Assembly: GCF_030270585.1 (NCBI RefSeq)
Contig: NZ_BSYI01000019.1
Coordinates: 1-64,000 of the forward strand
Length of the DNA: 64,000 nucleotides
Direction of reading: 5' to 3'
Source: Paralimibaculum aggregatum
Lineage (GTDB): Bacteria > Pseudomonadota > Alphaproteobacteria > Rhodobacterales > Rhodobacteraceae
Positions 58,385 to 64,000 of this stretch are shown one piece after another. The first letter of the stretch is position 1, and every line of letters begins with the position of its first letter. Below the pieces are notes generated by a model that saw nothing but the letters and a program-made list of their open reading frames with translations, was not told where the DNA came from and did no database searches. Made by a program: the position numbers and the translations under genes.

Positions 58385-58525
58385 CGGACGGCTCCTTGTG
58401 ATGGATTTGTCGGCGCGATTTCGTTGGCCAGCCGCCTAGCAGAACCGGATGCCGACGGCAATGCCGCGGCGTATCGCGGGGCCTGCATGGCGCCGGGCCG
58501 TCGGTTTCCAGGCGGTTGCGGCGCG

Positions 58526-59068
58526 TCAGTCGCGCTCGCGCGGGAGCTGTCCGGTGCCGGGTTCCGCGGGCTCGGCGGGGCGGCCGGCCGGCTCGTCGAC
58601 CTCGCGATAGCCGGTCTCCACGGTGGCATGGCCGGGGTCCTCGGGCCCGCCCGGCCCCCATTGCCCGCCGCCGGCGCCCATGCCCGGCCCGGCGCCGCGC
58701 CCCATGCGCCGGGCGCCGATCACCACCACGCGCTTCGCGAGATGGCGGATCACCAGCGCCCGCACCGGCGGGATCAGCAGCAGGAACCCGACCGTGTCGG
58801 TGAAGAAGCCCGGCGTCAGCAGCATGATGCCGGCGACCAGGATCAGCGCGCCGTGGGCCAGCGGGCCGGAGGGGTCGCCGCCCCGGTCAAGCCGGCGCTG
58901 CAGCTCGCCGAGCGCCGCCATGCCCTGGGCGCGCAGCAGCGCGGTGCCGGCGACGGCGGTGGCGATCACGATCGCGATCGTCGGCCACAGCCCGATCCAG
59001 CCGCCCACCTCGATGAACAGCGCGATCTCGATGATGGGCACCGCCACGAGTGCGAGGAAGATCAGCAA
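58526..59068 (-). CDS. fxsA: FxsA-family membrane protein
   Basis: A 180-residue protein with three or four N-terminal helices: LIFLALVAVPIIEIALFIEV, then IVIATAVAGTALLRAQG and LLTPGFFTDTVGFLLLIPPVR, the FxsA/DUF441-like pattern of E. coli FxsA, which alleviates phage T7 F exclusion when overproduced. The last 55 residues are Gly/Pro/Glu-rich and probably disordered. Same strand as secB; divergent from a Tim44-like gene. Confidence 0.9.
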   Translation of the reverse strand: MLIFLALVAVPIIEIALFIEVGGWIGLWPTIAIVIATAVAGTALLRAQGMAALGELQRRLDRGGDPSGPLAHGALILVAGIMLLTPGFFTDTVGFLLLIPPVRALVIRHLAKRVVVIGARRMGRGAGPGMGAGGGQWGPGGPEDPGHATVETGYREVDEPAGRPAEPAEPGTGQLPRERD

Positions 59069-59277
59069 CTCGGCGCTCCTTCTGCCTTGTCCGTGTCCCG
59101 GTCTCTGCCCCGCCCCGCCTGTGCGGGCAAGCCGCGGGACGAATCGGGGCCGGTTCGATAGACTTTGCCTCCCGAGCGCCTTACATAAGCGATGATAACC
59201 GCCACACCACCCGCCATGCTGCCTTCCGGGGACGATACCCCCCGCGGCGCGGCGGGACGAGGAGACGACAGGGCCGC

Positions 59278-59940
59278 ATGAGCTATCAACTTCTGGAATT
59301 CATCGTCCTGTTCGCAATCGCGGCCTTCCTGCTGTTCAAGCTGCGATCTGTGATCGGCACGCGCACCGGGTTCGAGCCGCCCTCGAGCCCGGCCGGCCGC
59401 GGCGCCGACCGCGCGGGGCCCGAGGCGGCCCGGCCGGTGGAGGAGGACGACGAGATCGAAGCCGCCGCGATGCGCGCGCTCGACGAGGACGCCCGTGCCG
59501 CCATGGCCGAGATCCGCAAGGTGGAGCCCGGCTTCAGCCTCGAGGAGTTCCTGCACGGTGCGCGCTCGGCCTACGAGATGATCCTCACCGCCTATGAGGA
59601 GGGCGACCGGGCGACGCTGCAGGACCTGCTCACCCCGGATGTCTATGCCGCCTTCGAGGGCGTGATCGCCAGCCGCGAGCGCGACGGGCTGAAGGTCGAC
59701 AGCCGCTTCATCGGCGTGCGCGACCTCAAGGTCGACACCCTGCGCTTCGACGCCGATACCGCGGAGGCCGATCTGACGCTGCGCTTCGTCGGCGAGATGA
59801 TCACCGCGGTGCGCGATTCCGAGGGACGCATCGTCGAGGGCGATCCCAACGAGATCCGCCGCCAGACCGATGTCTGGACCTTCAGCCGCGTGATGGGCTC
59901 GCCGAACCCGAACTGGCTGCTGAGCGCAACCGGCGAGTGA
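59278..59940 (+). CDS. Tim44/TimA-like inner-membrane protein
   Basis: A 220-residue protein: N-terminal helix (LLEFIVLFAIAAFLLF, 5-20), acidic spacer, then a Tim44-like domain from about 80 with FSLEEFLHGARSAYEMIL and LLTPDVYAAFEGVI. Ending DVWTFSRVMGSPNPNWLL matches the Tim44 family. The Caulobacter TimA protein is associated with the inner membrane. Start at 59278 (MSYQLLEF) is favoured over upstream frames that run over fxsA's promoter. smr follows after 22 bases. Confidence 0.88.
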   Translation: MSYQLLEFIVLFAIAAFLLFKLRSVIGTRTGFEPPSSPAGRGADRAGPEAARPVEEDDEIEAAAMRALDEDARAAMAEIRKVEPGFSLEEFLHGARSAYEMILTAYEEGDRATLQDLLTPDVYAAFEGVIASRERDGLKVDSRFIGVRDLKVDTLRFDADTAEADLTLRFVGEMITAVRDSEGRIVEGDPNEIRRQTDVWTFSRVMGSPNPNWLLSATGE

Positions 59941-59962
59941 GCCCGGCCAGGCCGCGCGCGCC

Positions 59963-60637
59963 ATGGGGCCCGGACGCCGCCGCCGCGGGCTGACGCCCGA
60001 GGAGCGTGCGCTCTGGGAGCGCGTGGCGCGCACCGCCAATCCGCTGAAAGGCCCGGCGCCGAAGCCGCCGGACGCCGTTGCCTCGCCGCCCGCCATGCCC
60101 GAGATGCATCCTTCGGACGAGCCCCGGCGCGCGCCGCCGGCACCGGCGACCTCGTTGCCCCGGCCCGGTTCGCGGGCCCGCGCGCTCGGCTCCACCGCCG
60201 CGCCGCCGGTCGGCGTCACCGCACACGGGCCGCCGCATCCCGGCCCCGTCGGCCGGCCCGAGCCGGGGCTCGACCGGCGCACCGCCGAGCGCCTGCGCCG
60301 CGGCGAGCGCGAGCCCGATGCGCGCATCGACCTGCATGGCCTGACCGCGGCGCGCGCCCATGCCCGGCTCGATACCTTCGTCCGCCGCGCCATTGCCGAA
60401 CGCCGCCGCTGCCTGCTGGTGATCACCGGCAAGGGCGATGCCAGGGGCGGGCGCCGGCATCATCGCGAGGACGCGCCCTTCATGTCGCCCTCGGGCGGGG
60501 TGCTGCGCGAGGCGGCGCCGAAATGGCTGCGCAGCGGGCCCTTCGCGCGGCAGATCGTCGGGATCTACGAGGCGCATCGGCGCCATGGCGGGGCCGGCGC
60601 CTTCTATGTCTATCTGAAGAAGCCGGGGTCTATCTGA
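59963..60637 (+). CDS. Smr/MutS2-like domain protein
   Basis: A 224-residue protein: a Pro/Ala-rich N-terminal half and a C-terminal Smr domain with DLHGLTAARAHARLDTFV near 122 and CLLVITGKG, the nicking endonuclease-like fold. The usual ending YVYLKKPG is present twice because of a 20-bp tandem duplication; the first copy is read as YVYLKKPGSI before a stop. The mltA gene that often separates timA and smr in this lineage is missing here. Confidence 0.88.
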   Translation: MGPGRRRRGLTPEERALWERVARTANPLKGPAPKPPDAVASPPAMPEMHPSDEPRRAPPAPATSLPRPGSRARALGSTAAPPVGVTAHGPPHPGPVGRPEPGLDRRTAERLRRGEREPDARIDLHGLTAARAHARLDTFVRRAIAERRRCLLVITGKGDARGGRRHHREDAPFMSPSGGVLREAAPKWLRSGPFARQIVGIYEAHRRHGGAGAFYVYLKKPGSI

Positions 60638-60647
60638 AGAAGCCGGG
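60608..60647 (+). repeat. 20-bp perfect tandem duplication
   Basis: GTCTATCTGAAGAAGCCGGG occurs at 60608-60627 and again at 60628-60647. It copies the last codons of the Smr gene out of frame, so the reading frame stops inside the second copy instead of at the normal TGA at 60649-60651. Confidence 0.9.
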
Positions 60648-60651
60648 CTGA

Positions 60652-61653
60652 TCAGGCCGAGCCGGCGGTCTTGCTGTCGGCCGCGATGAACAGCCCGTAG
60701 CGCTCGACGAAGCTGCGGGTGATCGCGGCGATCATCTCGTCGCGCACCGTGCGCCGGTCCGGCTGCCAGACCAGCGCCGGATCGGAGGTCAGCACCGCCT
60801 CGTAGGCCGGGAAGTAGTCCACCTGCGGCAGCGCTGCGGCGCATTCCACCGCCGCGGCATGGAGCACGCTCTTGCCCGCGAAATTGGCGACGATCACGTC
60901 CTCCGGCCCATAGGTCCGCTCGAGCGGCACCGGCGAGACCGTCAGCACCACCTTCTGCTTCGGGTTCCGCGCCTTGAGGCGGGAGGTGATGGTCTTGAGA
61001 TTGGCGCCGACCTCGGCGGTGTCGAGCCGGCGCACCGAGAAACGGTCCGGCTCCTCGTCATAGATCCGCTGCAGCGGCGGGTTGTTGAGCGCGCGCTTGG
61101 TGCGCCGGTCGAACCAGGTCTCGACGGTGCCGAGGGTGACCACCACCATGTCGGCGGCGAAGGCCTGCGCGAAATAGGCCGAGACCTGCCGGCGCCGGGC
61201 CAACAGCGCCTCGATGCCGCCATGCGCGGCGCGCTCGTGCAGGAAGGGGTCCGCCATCACGTCGCCGGCGGGCACCAGGCCTTCGCGGGGGAAGCGGGCG
61301 GGGTCGACGGCCCAGTCGAGCTCCTGCGCGATCGAGGCCGGGCTGTACTTGTTGAGATGGCCGCGGACCGGGTTCTCGCGGACCTCGCGCAGCTCGTGCT
61401 CCGGGTCGCGGCTGGTCACGCGCACGCCGGCCGCGGCCAGCGCCGCCTCGAGCTGGCGCGCGAATTCCGGCCCGACATGGAATACCCGCGCCCGCGGGGT
61501 GAGCCTGAAGCCCGCCACCCCCTCGGGCACGACAACGCCCTTTGCGATCCGTCCGCGCGCATTGTTCGGTCCGGTCGACCAGCTCTCGAAGCCGGTGGCG
61601 CGGGCCTCGGTCCTGCGCGGCGGACGACGGCGCGTCCGGCCCTGATCGGCCAT
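60652..61653 (-). CDS. GSCFA-domain-like protein with altered first motif
   Basis: A 333-residue SGNH/GDSL-related protein. Blocks VVVTLGTVETWFDRRT, LTVSPVPLERTYGPEDVI and KSVLHAAAVECA and VDYFPAYEAVL are the GSCFA family, linked to surface polysaccharide. The name-giving GSCFA (nucleophile Ser) is VGPEFA here, so hydrolase activity is doubtful. An alternative is a protein-binding relative. Converges with smr. Confidence 0.75.
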   Translation of the reverse strand: MADQGRTRRRPPRRTEARATGFESWSTGPNNARGRIAKGVVVPEGVAGFRLTPRARVFHVGPEFARQLEAALAAAGVRVTSRDPEHELREVRENPVRGHLNKYSPASIAQELDWAVDPARFPREGLVPAGDVMADPFLHERAAHGGIEALLARRRQVSAYFAQAFAADMVVVTLGTVETWFDRRTKRALNNPPLQRIYDEEPDRFSVRRLDTAEVGANLKTITSRLKARNPKQKVVLTVSPVPLERTYGPEDVIVANFAGKSVLHAAAVECAAALPQVDYFPAYEAVLTSDPALVWQPDRRTVRDEMIAAITRSFVERYGLFIAADSKTAGSA

Positions 61654-61787
61654 GCGCTCAAGCTCCTCTTCCGCGACGGCACGGCTTGGCGCCGTGCCTC
61701 GACGGGTGTTAGCGTCGCGATGCCGGGCTGGTCAATGGACCCTTTGGAGCCGGGCCGGCCGGGGCAAGCCGGGAGCACGGGCCGCGG

Positions 61788-62459
61788 ATGAGCAGATCAG
61801 CGCAGCGAAGACCGGGAGAGCCGCCCAGCTACACGCGGGCGGAGCGGATCGCCGATGCGGTGTTGCATGTCACCGGCGTGACCGCGGCGGCGATCGCCGC
61901 GCCCATCCTGATCGGGCTGGCGGTGTCCTGGCATTCCGGCGACGCCGCGGTGCAGGCGGCGACCGTGGTCTATGCGGTCTGCCTGGTGGCGATGTTCGCC
62001 GCGTCGGCGGGCTATCACCTGCTGCGTGCCGGGCCGCCCTGGCGGACGCTGCTGCGCCGGCTCGACCATGCCGCGATCTATGCCAAGATCGCCGGCACCT
62101 ACACCCCCTTCACGGTGCTGCTCGGCGGCGAGCCGGCGGTGCTGATCCTCGCCGGCATGTGGTCGGCGGCGGGGCTCGGCATCCTGCTGCGCCTGGTCTC
62201 CGGCGACCGGCTGGAATGGCTGATGCTGCTGCTCTACCTCGCCATGGGCTGGGCGGTGGTGGTGGTCGGCGGGCCGATCGTCGCGGAGATGAGCACGGCG
62301 GCGCTGGTGCTGCTGCTGGTCGGCGGCGGGCTCTATACCGTGGGCGTCGGCTTCCATCTCTGGCGCAGCCTGCCGTTCCAGAACGCGATCTGGCACGGCT
62401 TCGTGCTGGCGGCGAGCTTCGTCTTCTATGCCGCGGTGATCGTCGAGGTCGTGCGCTGA
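61788..62459 (+). CDS. Hemolysin III family (PAQR-like) membrane protein
   Basis: A 223-residue protein with seven predicted helices. SAGYHLLRA and RLDHAAIYAKIAGTYTPFT carry the conserved His and Asp of the family, and FHLWRSLPFQNAIWHGFVLA the C-terminal His. Family members in bacteria (YqfA/TrhA) influence membrane fatty acid homeostasis; hemolysis is not typical. N-terminus is basic. Convergent with ccoS. Confidence 0.88.
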   Translation: MSRSAQRRPGEPPSYTRAERIADAVLHVTGVTAAAIAAPILIGLAVSWHSGDAAVQAATVVYAVCLVAMFAASAGYHLLRAGPPWRTLLRRLDHAAIYAKIAGTYTPFTVLLGGEPAVLILAGMWSAAGLGILLRLVSGDRLEWLMLLLYLAMGWAVVVVGGPIVAEMSTAALVLLLVGGGLYTVGVGFHLWRSLPFQNAIWHGFVLAASFVFYAAVIVEVVR

Positions 62460-62472
62460 GCGGGTCGGCGGC

Positions 62473-62628
62473 TCATTCCCGCGGCTTGTCCTGCTCGTCG
62501 AAGAGGATGCGCGCCGCATCCCCCTCCAGATCCTCGTATTGCCGCGCGCGGAGGGTCCAGAGGAAGGCCACGAGGCCGATCAGCCCGAGCGTCAGCGAGG
62601 CCGGGATCAGGATTGCGAGGATCGTCAT
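62473..62628 (-). CDS. ccoS: Cytochrome cbb3 oxidase maturation protein CcoS
   Basis: A 51-residue protein with one helix: ILAILIPASLTLGLIGLVAF, then WTLRARQYEDLEGDAARIL and a short acidic tail, matching CcoS (FixS) in length and sequence. It is needed for cofactor insertion into the cbb3-type oxidase. Its ATG overlaps the ccoI stop (ATGA). Confidence 0.93.
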   Translation of the reverse strand: MTILAILIPASLTLGLIGLVAFLWTLRARQYEDLEGDAARILFDEQDKPRE

Positions 62629-64000
62629 GTCGGGCCCCTCCCGGTGTCGCCCCAGCGGCGGACCGCATTCAGCGTGACGATGATGGACGAGCCCGACATC
62701 GCGAGCGCTGCGACCAAAGGCGTCACCATGCCGGCCAGCGCCAGCGGAATCGCGCAGGCATTGTAGAGCGCAGCCAGCGCGAAGTTTTGCATCGCGCGAT
62801 GCCGTGCCGTTCGTGCGGTGCGAATTGCAATCGCCACGGGAGCGAGCCGGCTGCCGGTGAACACCAGATCGGCGGCGGCGCGGCTGACCTCGGCGGCCGA
62901 GACCGGCGACATCGAGGCATGCGCCGCGGCCAGCGCGGGGGCATCGTTGATGCCGTCGCCGACCATCAGCACGCGCGAACCCTCCGCGCGGAGCCGATCC
63001 AGCGCATCGAGCTTGTCCCTCGGGGTAAGACCGGAGCGGTGGTCGGGTATGCCGGTGGCCCCAGCTACGCGTGCCACCGGCTTACACCCGTCGCCTGAGA
63101 GCAAAACCACTCGGAACCCCATACGACGCAGGTCCGAACAAAGCTCAGGCGCATCCTCACGCAAACCTTCTGTGAAAGTGAATGCAAGAGGTGTGCCATC
63201 GCCGATGCGAAGATGGACCGCGGTATCGGGGAGCGGCTCCGCCCCGGTCCAGGCAGCGCTGCCGAGGCGGATGCGGATGCCGCCGGCCCAGGCCTCGAGC
63301 CCGGCGCCCGGGGTCTCGCGGATCTCGCCGAGGGTCACCGGCACCACGCCGCGGGCCTCCGCCGCCTCGGCCAGCGCGCGCGCGAGCGGGTGGCGCGAGG
63401 CCGCCGCCATCGCCGCCGCGATGGGCCAGGCTGTGTCGTCCGGCTCCGGCGCATCGGCGAGCCGCGGGCGGCCATCGGTCAGCGTGCCGGTCTTGTCGAA
63501 GACCACGGTATCGACCGCCGCGAGCCGCTCCAGCGCCGCGCCGTCCTTGAGGAAGATGCCGGCGCGGAACAGCCGTCCGCCCGCCGCCGCATGCACCGCC
63601 GGCACCGCCAGGCCGAGCGCGCAGGGGCAGGTGATGATCAGCACCGCGGAGGCGATGGCGATCGAGTGCCGGATGTCTCCCGTGGCCCAGACCCAGCCGA
63701 CAAACGCCGCCAGCGCAACGAGATGCACCCCCGGCGCATAGATCCGCGCGGCCTGGTCGGCCCAGCGGTCATAGCGGGTCTTGCCGGTCTCGGCGGCCTC
63801 GATCATCCGCGCGATCTCGGCCAACAGCGTGTCCTCGCCGGTGGCGCTGGCGCGGATCCGCAGGAGCCCGGAGAGGTTGAGCATGCCGGCATGCACCGGC
63901 GCCTCCGGGCCGACGGGCTCGGGCATGCTCTCGCCGGTGACGAGCGACCGGTCGAGATCGCTGGTGCCGCTCTCCACCACGCCGTCGGCGGGGATGCGCT
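62625..64000 (-). CDS. ccoI: Copper P-type ATPase CcoI (5' truncated by window edge)
   Basis: The C-terminal 458 codons of a P1B copper-transporting ATPase that supplies copper to cbb3 oxidase. Visible are the actuator motif LVTGES, ITCPCALGLAVPA (CPC copper site), DKTGTLTDG with the phosphorylated Asp and GDGINDAPALA. The reading frame runs off the right edge with RIPADGVVE, so the metal-binding N-terminus and first helices lie outside. Downstream ccoS overlaps it. The ccoNOQP and ccoG genes would be expected beyond 64000. Confidence 0.93.
   Translation of the reverse strand, partial: RIPADGVVESGTSDLDRSLVTGESMPEPVGPEAPVHAGMLNLSGLLRIRASATGEDTLLAEIARMIEAAETGKTRYDRWADQAARIYAPGVHLVALAAFVGWVWATGDIRHSIAIASAVLIITCPCALGLAVPAVHAAAGGRLFRAGIFLKDGAALERLAAVDTVVFDKTGTLTDGRPRLADAPEPDDTAWPIAAAMAAASRHPLARALAEAAEARGVVPVTLGEIRETPGAGLEAWAGGIRIRLGSAAWTGAEPLPDTAVHLRIGDGTPLAFTFTEGLREDAPELCSDLRRMGFRVVLLSGDGCKPVARVAGATGIPDHRSGLTPRDKLDALDRLRAEGSRVLMVGDGINDAPALAAAHASMSPVSAAEVSRAAADLVFTGSRLAPVAIAIRTARTARHRAMQNFALAALYNACAIPLALAGMVTPLVAALAMSGSSIIVTLNAVRRWGDTGRGPT

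Overview
This is a very GC-rich alphaproteobacterial chromosome segment, most likely from the Rhodobacterales. Codons end almost always in G or C. Lineage markers include two secreted proteins with VPLPA-type C-terminal sorting tails, the hisD/UPF0262/infA/maf/RNase E-G/yacG block, an SDHAF4-like (DUF1674) protein, a candidate Irr (ICE) operator, ThyX instead of ThyA, Kdo synthesis genes and cbb3 oxidase assembly genes. No rRNA, tRNA, prophage or CRISPR array was seen. Overlapping stop/start pairs (ATGA or GTGA) are frequent and helped fix many starts.

Layout. 1-10.8 kb: the yacG-rng-maf-infA-UPF0262-hisD block on the minus strand, interrupted by plus-strand genes for an RND efflux pair and a CYTH-CHAD polyphosphate-type protein that may carry a Pho box. 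11-17.4 kb: cysQ, kdsB, galU and galE, then phosphomannomutase and kdsA (envelope sugar nucleotides and Kdo). 17.5-22.3 kb: TerB, nfuA with an ICE-like box, tsaB, rimI, leuC and an arginase-fold protein. 22.3-26 kb: accessory stretch with a methyltransferase, a Tat-exported tyrosinase, a membrane-anchored small protein and a decayed IS5-type transposase. 26-34.6 kb: thyX, gloA, two tandem VWA (DUF1194) proteins, a spondin-domain VPLPA protein, purH, rsmB, htpX, an SDHAF4-like gene and a flavin reductase. 34.6-45.7 kb: an interlocked 5-oxoprolinase/GNAT/membrane cluster, a 41-residue membrane peptide, an SDR lacking its catalytic Lys, a TerB-DnaJ protein, a DddP-like M24 metalloenzyme, twin secreted apple/PAN mini-proteins, a second VPLPA protein and a cytochrome c.

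45.7-64 kb: ychF, pth and grxD, then a reading frame that runs through two GT4 glycosyltransferase domains into BolA, then rho, hemJ and hemE. The 436-bp gap between hemE and the ppsR/DUF299 gene has the hallmarks of the alphaproteobacterial oriC: a perfect and a near-perfect DnaA box, an A-rich tract and three clustered GANTC sites. Genes diverge from this point, with hemE-hemJ-rho leftward and ppsR-maf-aroE-coaE-dnaQ rightward, as in Caulobacter. secB, fxsA, a Tim44-like gene and smr follow, then a GSCFA-type protein, a hemolysin-III protein, ccoS and the 5'-truncated ccoI at the window edge.

Assignments come from reading motifs, lengths and gene order only; no database search was run.
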